From Ditylenchus dipsaci (Eukaryota; Nematoda; Chromadorea; Rhabditida; Anguinidae), in assembly GCA_004194705.1 (NCBI GenBank), contig SADC01001294.1:62001-126000 (forward strand): a stretch of DNA of 64,000 nt. Direction: 5' to 3'. The position numbers and the translations under genes are program-made. Every line of letters begins with the position of its first letter. Positions within the stretch are counted from its first letter, which is position 1. The notes beneath the pieces are model-generated. The model saw only the letters and a list, made by a program, of their open reading frames with translations. It did no database searches and was not told the DNA's origin. Of the stretch, positions 1 to 11,212 are shown piece by piece.

Positions 1-7
1 TAATTAC

Positions 8-3000
8 TCAGGAAGGTAGTACAACATTTTCAGAGCAGCAATCGAGTCTCCTTTGATCAATTCAATTAGTGTCATACCCATCACTAGCTGTCCGATCTTG
101 CCATATTCCTGCAATTTTTAGTTTTTATGTGTTTAAATACAGATTAATTTGGCAATTGACCTGTATTTTCGGCCAGCGTCAAATTGCGCAAATTTAATTG
201 CGCAAATAGCGCATATCTCAAATCGAAGAGAAGCAAATTTCAACTTTGTATAATATCAAAACACAAAATAACAAAAAACTAGTCAAAAACATCGTAAGGA
301 TCACAATTTTACCGGTCGTTTATAAAAAACATATATCTCCCATATATCCCCTGTTGTTTGAAAAAAGTTGTGAATTAGATTAAATCAAATTAGGTAAAGT
401 CTTAGTATCACTGTTACGAAAATGTTTGTTACAAAATCTCGCGTTACAAAACCATTTGTTACGAAATTAGCTCATTACGAAATGAACCTGTTACCAAAAT
501 GAACCTGTTACCAAATGAACCTGTTACGAAATGGCGCGTTACGAAATGAGGTACAGCCATCAGAATTGCTGAAGAAAGTCGGTTATAAATAAGCCAAACC
601 AGATACCCTTGAAATTTCAATACCAGGAAAACAGCTGAGTTTACCTCTTCTACTGTAATTTCTGAGTGACTTTTGTTTAATTTTTTGTGCTGATTTTTGC
701 CTTATCGTGTAGCTCTTAAATTCCTCTACAAGTATTGATCAAGCATCATGGATTTGAACTGCGATTTAACATGTCTTGAGCGGCTTGAGTAGACTTTTGT
801 CAAGTGAGAAAATTTCTGGTTTAATGTGGTTTCATATGTGGTTCCATTTCAATGGTTTCATATGTAGGCAAACGATATACCATTAGGAAGCTCAGACAAA
901 GGGCTTTCTTATGAGCATAAAAGAAAATGTTGCGCCAGATAATTTTACTTGCTCACCAGCCATAAGAAAAAAACCGTCCATTTTGAAAATTGGGGTATTT
1001 AAGGGCATTGCACAGAAGTTCAGGCGTCTGATTTTGCCATATTCGTGCTCGGCAGATCTGAAAACCCCAGGTAGTCAAAAGTTACAGTCCGCCTTTCTCG
1101 TGTTAAAATTCTTTATTACTCTTTCCTAAATTTACTGAATAAATTAGTTACCCCAATTTCATTGTATCTATCGATGAGATTTTTGGAAGTGTCCATAGCC
1201 TTGACATAATCCGCCATTTTGAGGTAAGTGTTGATCAGTCGATGAGCAAAGTTGGTGGCCATTTTGGATTTGTCTGAGGAGTGTTGCACAATCTCGAGTC
1301 CCTTTTCATAAAGCTTAACCATTGAAATTACTCAAAAACTACAAGAAATTAGAATATAACCTTAGCAGCACACTCATTCTCCTGGTTCTCCAACATTATT
1401 TTGGCTGCTTTGTCCAGAGTTTGGGCTGCGGTGTCCACGCTTCCTGTGTTGAAATAGCCACTGGCACTTAACTGAAGTAACTTCTATGGTAAGAAAAGAT
1501 CAGACTTTATAAGGAAAAATCAGCAAACAAAACTTTTAGAATGCTTTTTTACGAATAGCTGTTTCCCAGTCATTCAATTCTAAGAAAAGGCTCAATTTTG
1601 TTACATCACCCTCACAAAATTGCGCTTTGACAACTTTTTCGAAAAATAACCTACTATCTTAGTTATGATACAGTCTGCAGGACTATTTAGACTTTGGTCC
1701 TAATACGATTTTGGTCCTGATCAAGAAGCTATGTAAAAGAGGGATATGCCGCTATATTCTGTTCCGTTTTCGGCTTTCTGGTGCCTTTTTCTCCGTTTTC
1801 TGATCGTGTACCTTATGTACTCTAATAGACCGACAGTCTATAATAACCCAACACCCCCTACTTTGAGGATTTATATGTCATACTAGAGAATTTTTTTGCA
1901 AATTCAGGTTTTCGAATTTTCATTTTGAAATTTTTTCTATAAAAACGCAAACCTCAAATAATTCGGCAGCTTTGTGATAATCTTTGGCATCCTTGGCTGC
2001 CATTCCTGCACTTTCTCTAGATCTAAGAGTAGAAAAGGGTTTTTTACTGTCATTTCATTTTTTTATTTAGTTACTTGGCTTCATGAAAAAGATTGTTGTT
2101 AGACGCATGGCACTGAATTTTGAAAATAGTAAAAAAAGCTAAAAAAAAAATAAGTGGAAATCTACTTTGGCAGCATCCAAATAGGCATCTTTGCAAAAGT
2201 CGAGCCTTTCAGCATTTCGCCAACAAACTGCTGCTCGTTCATACTCTAAGAATTGGTTTTTGTGGTGTAAAAATATGGTAAAAAGCTAGCCAACCATATG
2301 CAGCACTATCATAATTTGGCTTAGTTTTCATTTTCCAAATCGAAGTCTTCAGGCTGAAAATTAATTATTGAATTTAAGTTTCATTCCAAAAAAATTTAAA
2401 TATTTCGTAGTTTTTTACGCTTTGAAATATGGTTTGTAAAGAAAAATTAAACTTGATAAGCACAGAAATTTACGAAATCTGAATTCGCGCGGGACTGAAC
2501 TAGTTTTGTCAACAATGTTTTCGAATTATATTTTGTTTGCTTTTAAAACTTTTTCTACATTTGAGCCAGCCACTAGTCGAGCCTAACGTTGCTTGACATT
2601 GCTACATCGCAAGAGTTAGGTACCTTTCTTTGCCCTAAAACTTTACAAATGAAATTCTATATTGACTAATGAATGAATTTCGAATTTTCAATTCTCACAA
2701 AAAAGTCGAAAACATTTTAACAAACTAGACTGGTCCGTCTCGAATTAGGATTTCAGGTCTGCATAAGATATCCGAAAAAGCCGATTTTCGGAAAAAAGGT
2801 CAAGGTTTATGGAAAATGTCCGAAATCCAACAATTTATCACACCCGATATCCTATCCAATATTTTTATATCCTTTGCAACCTTGATTATCAAGTTTCATG
2901 GTCCTTCAAATGTCATAAAAACCATGTTTTCAAAATTTTATGACAGAAAATTCAGAAAATGTGGTTGTAATTTTGGCTAGCGCTGTGAAATTTTAACTAA

Positions 3001-3227
3001 ATTTTGGTAAAAAAAAACAATACATATTATTCACTAATCAAACAGTTATCAATAACATTATGAAGACGAAACAGTTAAAAAACAGTTTAGAAAATATTTA
3101 AACTATCTTTTTGAGCTTTTCTATTTTCTAGCCAATAAGAAACCGTCAGAAAAGCAAAAGCCTACTGTTCCTCCGCTTTTTGGATGCATTCATTGGCTTC
3201 TTTTATGCGCCTCTCGTTTGCCGTCAT
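8..3227 (-). CDS. NAPG: gamma-SNAP (NSF attachment protein), 5' part, partial at window edge
   Basis: Adaptor that recruits the ATPase NSF to cis-SNARE complexes so that they are disassembled after membrane fusion; cytosolic and peripheral on membranes. Seven exons are visible on the minus strand with matching phases: 3227-3166 (ATG), 2353-2295, 2245-2166, 2022-1953, 1483-1361, 1313-1152 and 108-8, the last ending at a GT donor. The joined protein begins MTANERRIKEANECIQKAEE, then HLKTSIWKM and NYDSAAYEYERAAVCWRNAE. This follows the gamma-SNAP pattern KAEKYLKTGFLKWKPDYDSAA and the TPR-like helices after it. The segment GSVDTAAQTLDKAAKIMLEN matches the family's GTPDTAAMALERAGKLIEN. The C-terminal part lies beyond position 1. 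The last intron (109-1151) holds a tandem repeat and a dispersed repeat. Alpha/beta-SNAP is less likely because the N-terminal LKTxxxK...YDSAA pattern is gamma-type. Orthology is inferred from remembered family sequence. Confidence 0.88.
418..562. repeat. Degenerate tandem repeat, unit about 15-20 bp (GTTACGAAATGAACCT)
   Basis: About eight imperfect copies of a GTTACGAAAT / GTTACCAAATGAACCT word lie in the last visible intron of gamma-SNAP. No protein-coding potential is evident. Confidence 0.75.
578..755. repeat. Dispersed repeat, copy 1 (second copy at 19213-19385)
   Basis: A stretch from ATAAGCCAAACCA through TTTCAATACCAGGAA, ACCTCTTCT, CTGTAATTTCTGA and TAGCTCTT to CTACAAGTATTGA recurs in the same order and orientation at 19213-19385 with scattered mismatches. 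There it lies inside a foldback element, so this intronic copy may be a fragment of the same mobile family. Confidence 0.7.
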
Positions 3228-5888
3228 TCTTTAGGTAATTTGTGCTAAATAAACAAAGTGAAATTTTCTTACTATTATTAGTAACTTAAAAAATATTAAA
3301 ATTTTGATAGGAAACTACAAAAGAGAAGAATATGGAAAGGCTTAAAATCTTCAGAACTTACAGTGTTAAGTTGCTTGTTTGGACTGGATGGATAATGCAA
3401 GAAAAGCCAAAATATGAGAAGAATTTTTAGAAAATCGGCTTTCTTTTTCAAAAAAAAATGTTGTAATAGTAGTATTGACTGGTGATTTGGTGAACACATA
3501 GGGAAATTTGATCTGATTTTTGAAGAAGTGCTTTATATGAACAATCAATCAACAACAATTCAACAATAGTTATTAATTAAATGATTTAACAACAGATTAA
3601 AGAAATGCCTTTATTATTACCACAGTCTAAGAAATATTCAAGTCTAGGTGTGTGATTAAATAAATCAACAAAAGTCCGTTTGTCTTTAGGATCTTTCTGT
3701 TATTAGATGCAACTCGCTTCATATACGGAATTTTGGCTGGATAAGTGATCTAGGAACTGAAGCAAGTAAAAAACTGAAATATGTGTTGAGAATTTCAACG
3801 CTTTCATGATGGTTGCTGCAATGAAGAGCTCGCCTGAGATGCAATATTGAATTCGCGAGCGAGAAAAGTGAGCACTGTCTACTGCTATATGTGATACAAT
3901 CAAATTTCGAGTTCAAAAATAGATTTTGAAAAAGTGATTGGACCCAGCTAGGAAACGAACTTGAATGTTTTTTCTTTATCGACAGTTGACTGTTTGCTTG
4001 AACGAAAAAACTTTAAAAAACACTAATTTACAGTTTTTTTTATAAGAATAAAATAAGTTAGAAAAGTATTTTTGGACAAACTGAAGAGACTACGTAGCCT
4101 AGGTTGGTTGTAGAATTACACTTCATACCATATTTCTTCTGATAGAAGCCTCGGGCGGCTTATTTTGAAACCGTCCGAGAATCCCAAATATTTTAAGTCT
4201 CTCTCGAGATTTTTGGATCCGTAAGAAAACGTAATAAAAGCTTTGCAAAATAATTACTCTGCCTGAGATACAGACACTCGAAATTAAGGCTAGCATATAT
4301 TAGAGGAAATACGATACTCGAGTTTGGCCTGTCAAATTTTTAGTAAACAGCTCGAAAAATATAAAAAGATTCAAACTGTTATTTTCTTTCTTTTAATAAT
4401 TACTTGTTTACCCTCTCAAAGAATTCAAAGAGAAAAACTTACAAATTTGGAAGTGAAAACGAGGAAAGATCCAAAAAAAGCACATGAGTAGATCTTTCAA
4501 GTTCGGATCGTATTTCCTTTAAATAAGAAACACCATCTTCAACGGCTAAAAGCTCGAAAAAAGCAAAATGTTCAAGAATGAAAAACCTTTTCTGTATTTC
4601 AAAAAGCAAGAATTTTTAATTATGTTGTCAATCAGATTGTACCCATAGAAATTAAACACACAAAGGATTAACATCCCAATTTATTAGAAATGAAACGGAA
4701 CAAATCAGCTAAAAATAGTGGTAATATATACTCGAAATTTCATTTTTTTGTCTTTTCTCGAATGAAAATTTTTCGCTATTGCCAAAAATCAAAATTCTTT
4801 AAACACAGTCGAGTCCCGACATGACTCCAGCTGGATTTAACACTTTTTTTATTAATTTTTGTGATATTTTGCCAGCTGTGTTTCGCTGGTCTTGCCAGTA
4901 ATGGTAAAATTCGAAACTTCACAAGTTTGTGGACTGGAATGACCGCAGAAATTTGGCAAAAGACTCCAAAATTGAGATAAAAAATGTCAACCCAGCTGGG
5001 AGTCAAACCGAAGTGGGTGCCGGCTCATCCGAACTTGACTGTATGTTCTAATTTTCAAGACTCTTTTGAACTTGACAGTTAATTTGATGTTTTTGTGGGC
5101 TAAAGCGAACAATGAAATTTCAAGTATAAAATGTATACTTTTTAATAGTAGTCAACAAATTATTCAGATTGCCAGAAAAAACAACCAATTTAAAAAAATA
5201 AATATGGTTTGATTAAAATGAAACAGAAATGAAAAAACCACGCTGCATCCCTAAACAATAACTGAAAAATGATGTTCCTGTTCTGTTTTGCAAGAGAAGT
5301 GCAGTTGATGCAGCTGTCCATACTTTACTTAATTAGTCAACAATGAAAAAACTTGAACAAAATAGCTTGGGGTACCGAGCTTATTTTCGTGTGTAAAATA
5401 GATGCAACCTCACACATAGCTCAAACAGGACACTTTATGACCTAAATCTTGAAACTTAAAAATTCAAAAGTTTTTTTCATAACCATGGTCGGGATTTATT
5501 TGACCATATCTCAATGGATTTGTATTTAGGAAGACATTTTGGTAAAAAGAGGTTTCTTGCAAAAAAAATCTCTTGAAATTGAACAATTTTCGATTTAAAA
5601 TTTATAAATTTTAAAAGTTAAATTATAAAGTGTCAGGAGTTGGTAGTCGTCCACTCACACATAGCCTCAAACAAGGTTGTGGTCAAAGAGCTTTTACTGC
5701 CAATAAATGTGGGTGATAGGGGGCGAACAAAATAAACAATGATTGAATAGCACAAAAGGAGTTGGTGATGATGTTGTTGGGGATCAGCAGTTGTGCTCCA
5801 GCATCAGCAAAAAGAGACATGGAAAAGGAAGGACAAGAACAAAAAGGAAATTTAGTCATTGGAAGAACTAGCGTACCCCGTTCAAACA
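3228..5888. other. Intergenic AT-rich stretch between two minus-strand genes
   Basis: It lies upstream of gamma-SNAP and downstream of the Nova-like gene. The only structured item I recognise is the pogo-like element at 4806-5041. A word resembling the TTAGAGGAAATACGATA element ends occurs near 4298. Open frames here are short and have no recognisable product. Confidence 0.5.
4806..5041. mobile_element. pogo/Tigger-like MITE with CAGTC ends
   Basis: It begins CAGTCGAGTCCCGACATGACTCC and ends ...GAACTTGACTG. Imperfect inverted ends of about 50 bp include the paired words CAGCTGG / CCAGCTGGGAGTC. The 236-bp size and CAG...CTG termini match the other CAGTCGA elements of this window. The TA target duplication is clear only on the right. 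Confidence 0.6.
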
Positions 5889-8800
5889 CTACTTTTGTTG
5901 GCTTTGGCGGCGAGACTGCTCGTTGTTGATTACTTTCTCGATTAACAGTCGGCCACTCACCATTGCGTTATCATCGCCAGTTAAACTGAAATTCAAGGAG
6001 TCAAATTAGTGGTTTTCAGGGAATGATCAAGTATGATTTAGGGATCAATAATTTTTAGCATATTTGAAATAATTATTATTTTTAAGTTACCGTGTTTTCT
6101 CTTATAGCACACCCTGGTGAGTTATTTTTCAATCTCTTGAAAATCGGAAACTTTTCAGGTTGATCTCGAGATTTTTAGGTGCTCAACCAAAATCGAAAAA
6201 GTGGAATGGATAGAGCTTGTGAAAGTTAAGAAAATGCAATAAAGCAGCGATGTATAATATTGGGCTGATATACAAGTGTTCAAAGTAGAAAGGGGTGAGC
6301 AAATAGAGGGGGGTGAGCTATTAGAGAAAATACGATACTTTGTTCTTAGCCACTTAAATTTTTCAACTTTTTTCTGGTCAAGGGTAGGATGAAATTTTTA
6401 AAATAGCATGAAACGGTCTAAAAATTTTAAAATTTTTTTACTGTGTCTCACAATTAATTTATGTCAAGAAATAGGTATTTTTATAAAAAAAAGTACAAAA
6501 TTTTTTCGAAAATAGCCCTTGCGAATAGTCCTAGGTCCTCGTCGAAAGGTGTCCGAAAACTTTCAGTATTCAGGTTTGGTTCAATTTAATTTACATTTGC
6601 TTCCTTTTTGAGACTTTTTTCAAAAAGAGATTTTTTCAAAGACAGAAAACAACAAAAAGAGAAGACTGGCAGACCTTATGAGACGGAAGCCTTGAGACAC
6701 ATTTTGGGATCCACGCTTGTGGACCTCCACTTTGCACCCGGAGATTTGCTGGATCTCCACCAAAGTTTTTGCTTTAGGACCCAAGACAGCTCCAACAATG
6801 GTGTCTGGAACTTCCAGCTCTATGTGTCCATCCTCAAGAACTCTTTCTTTGATGACTCCGGCAGCAAAGTTGAAATTATTGTTGTTGTTATTGATGGAGC
6901 TGAGATTGGACAAGGAAGAGCCATTGTTATTGATGCCGCTGGAATTTTTCTGCCCAAGACTGGTCAGATCGATGAGCACTCCACCAGCATGGCTACCAAT
7001 TGTCTGGAAATGGAGAGAAATGAGCTGAGAAGACAGACTTTTTCAGGGTGGATAGAATTAGACTGTGACTAAGGCAAGGTAGACTAACACAATATGTAAG
7101 GATATCGAATAAAGTTTTTGTAAAGACATGGTGGCCCAATGGATAAGGCGGTGGAGGCTGTGGACTTGGAGATTCCTACTCCCACTGGTGTCTGTTTTCC
7201 ATTTTTAATTTTGGTTACTGTATTATTTTAAGGGTTTTTATCTAGTTCTTTTACAATTTTTAATTTCTTCACGGCATAGTTCTCTCTTCATAAACACGTG
7301 TAAAAATCAAGACCAACCTGTTGTTGCTGGTCAACCCCTCCCATGGTTGGTCCATCCAATGTGGCATAGTCATATCGCTGTTGGGGCTGGGAGTGCTGTA
7401 AGTGAGACATACCACCACTTGAAGCTTGTGCCGCCAATAGGGCATTCTGTTGTGCCACTGCTTGACTCTCGACTGTGCGCATTTGAGCCATGGCTGCAAC
7501 GCCCAATCCAAGACCCAAACCATAATGTTGTATTTTGCTAGCACTTGCATGGCTGAAATAAAGTATATTGAATGAGAAAATAGATTTTTTCCTAGAAAAC
7601 CAACCCTGCATTATCTCGCTGACACTCGACTCAGTGAAGCCAGAAGAGCGCAAAGTGGACTGGAGATTGTCGAGGAAGGTCAGCAGCTGAAAACAACTCA
7701 GTATATACTTGGGTTGAAAAATTTTTGGAGTAAAACAAGCTACCTCATTGTTGCCAACACCCTGCAGCGGGTTGAATTTGAGAGCAGAACCACCACCCAA
7801 GCCCATGTTACCAGAAACAGTTCCGGAAACAGTACTTCCATACTTGTTGCTGTTGTTGTAATTGGAGTCGGAGACTAAAAATAAGGATGATAAGTCATTT
7901 CGAGATCAGAATACCACATTGGAAATGCAGACGGTCAAAGTCATGGCAAAGGTCAAAATCAAGGAGTGGCTACACACAGAACCTCACAAGGCAAGTCAAG
8001 GCTTGACTTGCAAGGTCATGTGCTGAAGTCATGATTGACTCGCAGGTTGACATGAAAATAAATATACTGTGTGTCGCCATGACCTTGACCGATAAAGACA
8101 ATTTCACGACTGTATACAACTCTGGTATAAGTCCAGCATAAAAAGTTAATACTCCCAGCAGATTCCTAGGAACTCTAAGGTTTTATAGCCTAAAAATTGA
8201 TCTGTAAACACTGGGGATCTACTGTATTATACTTTCCATGCAAAATTAGCGATAAAAAGGGTTTATTGAAATTTTCAACGAACCAAGAGAAGTAGTGGAT
8301 GCCCATGCCTGATTGTTACCGCCGCCAAAGGTCGACAAGTTTCCAAACTGTGTTCCGCTAGTGCCGCCCATGCGATTGTTGCTGGAGAACTCGAAGCTGG
8401 AACTGCTCACCTGGAACATACCAAATATTAGTCAAACAATTTGAATGCATGTTGAATCTTACATCATTTTTTGAGCCCTCAGTAGGATGAGCATGAAGCG
8501 GATCGGCGACAACCTTCTCCAAAACTCTTTGCACAGCATTCATAAGCACATCATTGTTTTCATGACCCAATGTTATGACTCTCTCACTGGACTGCTTGGC
8601 CTCTTCAGATCCCGCTTTTGGATAGACTTGGATGTTGGCGGTGGTTTGCTCCCTAATTTCTTTGATGCTGGCTCCACTTTTGCCAATGACCATTCCGGCT
8701 GAGGTGTTTGGGACGACAAATTTCATCTGAAAATATAATATATTTACTTCTCCCGTAAAAGCCATTGAAGCATCTGTGACATATTTTATTTTTATTACGA

Positions 8801-9637
8801 ATTAAATATTTTTTAAAAGTTATGACTGATATTCACGCTGAAGTTAAATTAAGCACGGGGTTTAATTCTGTTTTTTTGGGCTGCACCATTCCGGGTGATT
8901 TGGATTTGCCTGGTTCTCGCATATACGAGTTTTCTCTGTCCGGGTAGTTTGGCGAAATATGTTTGTTCCGCGTAACCGACCAAGTGAAATTCCAGTTTTA
9001 TTAATAAAGTTACCATTTATATGTAAATTAAAAATTTCGGTTTTTCTTACGATCCTTGGTAGCTAAATTTTGCTCAGAACTCTGAATTACGGAAGAAAGT
9101 TGGCATGTACCATAAAATGGACAGAATCAAATTTTCTATAGCCTTGTATCTCTTAAAAAAGTCTTACCTCCTTGCACCGGTCCATTCCCTTAAGGTCAAA
9201 GATGTCGGAGGGCAGGTTGGAATCAATCTTTTCTTGAATTTTTTCCAGAATCGCTGTCATAACCATCATTGCTGCTGAGACTTTGCCCTTCACCAGGCAA
9301 ATTCTCTCACTCGTGCCATGGTAGACCTCCTGATTTTTGGACATTTGCACCCTGCAGCCAGTGTCATTCTTTAAGTTTCTCATGGTCTCTCCACCTTTGC
9401 CGATCAGTGCACCAACGGCTCCAGATGGTATCAGCACTTTGATTTGGACAGTGTCTGAAAAATAATGCAAATGTGTAACTCAATAATTTAGCATTTTAGC
9501 CGTATAGGCTGCTGATTAACAAGCATACCTGCTTCCGCCATGTTGGCCTTCTTGGATGTGGGACCACCGTTCTCGCTGATACGCCTCTTGTTGCCCACAG
9601 AAATCAAATTGCTTATTTCGTCTTTATCATCGGACAT
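5889..9637 (-). CDS. Nova/Pasilla-like KH-domain RNA-binding protein
   Basis: Sequence-specific splicing regulator that binds YCAY clusters through KH domains (Nova family; Drosophila Pasilla). Nine exons: 9637-9529 (ATG, basic N-terminus with GNKRRISENG), 9454-9168 (KH1, loop LIGKGGETM), 8726-8463 (KH2, VIGKSGASIKEI), 8410-8284, 7874-7744, 7686-7605, 7552-7318, 7003-6675 (start of KH3, VLGPKAKTLVE) and 5985-5889 (end of KH3, SLTGDDNAMVSGRLLIEK, stop TAG at 5889-5891). Borders and phases agree. The KH3 GXXG loop reads GPKA, lacking the second glycine found in KH1 and KH2, as can occur in weak KH modules. In exon 7 the frame that joins from exon 6 gives AMQVLAKYNIM and then fails near 7527, while the next frame gives GLGLGLGVAAMAQM. 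One missing G in the ATGGTTTGGG stretch explains this. The low-complexity linker between KH2 and KH3 contains Q-, N- and A-rich tracts as in Nova proteins. Confidence 0.9.
7126..7195 (+). repeat. tRNA-like A-box remnant in a Nova intron
   Basis: The word TGGCCCAATGGATAAGGCG is a good pol III A-box and tRNA D-arm match. The expected B-box 40-50 bp downstream is degenerate (GATTCCTACTCCCACTGG) and no acceptor stem pairs. It is probably the head of an old tRNA-derived SINE, not a functional tRNA. Confidence 0.5.
7920..8100. repeat. GTCAAGG/CAAGGTCA word patch in a Nova intron
   Basis: Many near-copies of CAAGGTCA and its complement (GGTCAAAGTCATGG, AAGTCAAGGCTTGACTTGC, CATGACCTTGACCG) are packed into about 180 bp between exons 4 and 5. 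One exact TCAAGGTCA is present on the minus strand near 8083-8091. The word is the one repeated in the hAT-like hairpin at 24529-25011, so this may be a decayed relative. Confidence 0.55.
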
Positions 9638-9639
9638 TG

Positions 9640-9954
9640 CTCAACAATTAAATAGACTGGACGAAATTTACAAGCAAAAAGTAAGATCCACAGTGGCTAA
9701 AAAAGATCAATATAATTTAATCTTGGAAGGTGTCACCAAAAAAGTTAACAGTAAAAAGAGTTCAGGATAAAAAGCATAGCTGGACGAGAAAAAAGGGCGG
9801 AAATATTATTGATCATGATGGAGTTAGTTCCAAAAAGAATAAAGCCATTCCGAAAACTTTGTCTTGCAACGAAAAAAAAGTTATGGTAGAAAAGATGAAA
9901 CGGCTTCAAATACAGATTTTTGGAGATTTAAATCCTGGTTATTCGTACTTGTAA
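9640..9954 (+). pseudogene. Lysine-rich coding-like fragment, frame-broken, head-to-head with the Nova-like gene
   Basis: One frame reads LDEIYKQKVRSTVAKKDQY and stops near 9770. The next frame from about 9755 continues with KKHSWTRKKGGNIIDHDG and ends GDLNPGYSYL at a stop at 9952-9954. The amino-acid texture is protein-like (charged, K-rich, few rare residues), but I do not recognise a family. It starts within a few bases of the Nova start codon on the opposite strand. A bidirectional promoter or a retroposed fragment are both possible. The single frame change could be an assembly error. Confidence 0.35.
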
Positions 9955-9967
9955 AAAAGGAAACATG

Positions 9968-10042
9968 TGAATAATAATTTTGGCAAAGCTTCTGGAGTAA
10001 ATTCCGTCTTTTGGAATAAAAATGAAAGGTAGGAACAAATTA
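9968..10042 (+). repeat. 75-bp exon-like duplicated segment, copy 1
   Basis: It matches 12390-12464 at 74 of 75 bases as I read them. Translated, it gives NNNFGKASGVNSVFWNKNER followed by a GT donor-like GTAGGAAC. It could be a duplicated exon or a repeat fragment. See the second copy. Confidence 0.7.
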
Positions 10043-11212
10043 CGCGTAGCATGAATTTGCGAAAATTTGTAAATTGTAGACTGATGACATAGCTCGAGTG
10101 TTAAAAATGAGTGGCATCGGAGCAAACCCAGTTGAGAACAATGGGTTAGCCTTATCTCTACCATACATCATCAAAAGTCCGAGTGCGGCAGTCATCAGTC
10201 CAAATCAATACATTGTCAAAAGTGGGTTTTTGTATGAAAAATCGCTTACAGTCGACTATTCATATAAGCCTTCAACTTGGAGTCCTAACTGGGTCCAACC
10301 ATTCTTAATTCAGGTTTTCAAAGTCTTCTCCACAGTTTTATTTGTCAGTCTGGTTCCGAAATCACAAGCATTCCAATTATTTCTGTCATTTTTCTAAATT
10401 CTTATAGTTTTGCCAGTAAGGACTTGCAAGTCTCGATAATTATAATATTTTTGAAAAAGTATTAACAAATAAGATTTTTTGTGATTTTGCAGAACCAGAC
10501 TAAAAAGTAAAATTGGGGAGCAAGATTAAAAAAGGGGACGCTACTGGAACATACCCCTCCCAAAAAAGCCATTGGATTATACCCTCCCCAATAATTTTTG
10601 GAAGGCACCTAAGACCATCATTTTTGAAGGAAAAAGTTGCCCAAAAGCCCTTGTTAGTAATGGCCAGGCCCTGAGGCTGACCCTAAGCCTACGGGCCTAA
10701 GTCAAAGCTTAAATTATTGGGTGGGGTATATGCTAGTAGCGTTTTTTGGGTGGGGTATATATAAAAAGGATTTAAAAATGTGTCGGACTCAGCGGAGAAT
10801 CGAACTTGAGTTGGCTTATCAGAAGCCCAATTGTTATTTTTGCTGCCGAAAAATCAAATTTTCCTGCCAAATCAAATCCGAGGGCGAAATTCAAGCGGCA
10901 TTTTAAATTTTGATGGCACAATCCAAATTTTCTGCAGCATTATCAATAAACAACCTTATTGGGAATCGACTGTAATTTCGTTACTTTGAAATAAATAAAT
11001 TTTCAATAATAGAACAACTTCTTTGGCAAAAGTAATAACATAACATGAGATTTAAAATTGAGTTGCACACTTGGTCGACAGGTTCAAATCTTATCAAGAT
11101 CTATCGTTCTGATAAAATCAAAAATTTGCTATTGCCTGAAAAATGTTGGCCATCTAATTGTTTTTTTTCGACTAATATACATACATCTGCTTTTTAAGCC
11201 AACTACCACCAG
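10043..11212. other. Stretch between Nova fragment and RS gene; C/G-tract element inside
   Basis: It contains an imperfect inverted element at about 10538-10768 with ends resembling GCTACTGGAACATACCCCTCCC and GGGTGGGGTATATGCTAGTAGC. It is related to the poly-C/G elements at 27471 and 45949. The rest is AT-rich with no recognisable gene. A first exon of the RS gene could be hidden here. Confidence 0.4.

Noticed and set aside
418..562. CRISPR-like array of spaced repeats
   Set aside because: Units are degenerate, without uniform spacers, and the context is an intron of an animal gene.
6608..7072. Long plus-strand open frames
   Set aside because: Antisense to the KH3 exon of the Nova-like gene, whose minus-strand reading has conserved KH motifs and splice borders.
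7126..7195. Possible tRNA gene
   Set aside because: Good A-box only; B-box is degenerate and no cloverleaf forms. Treated as a SINE remnant.
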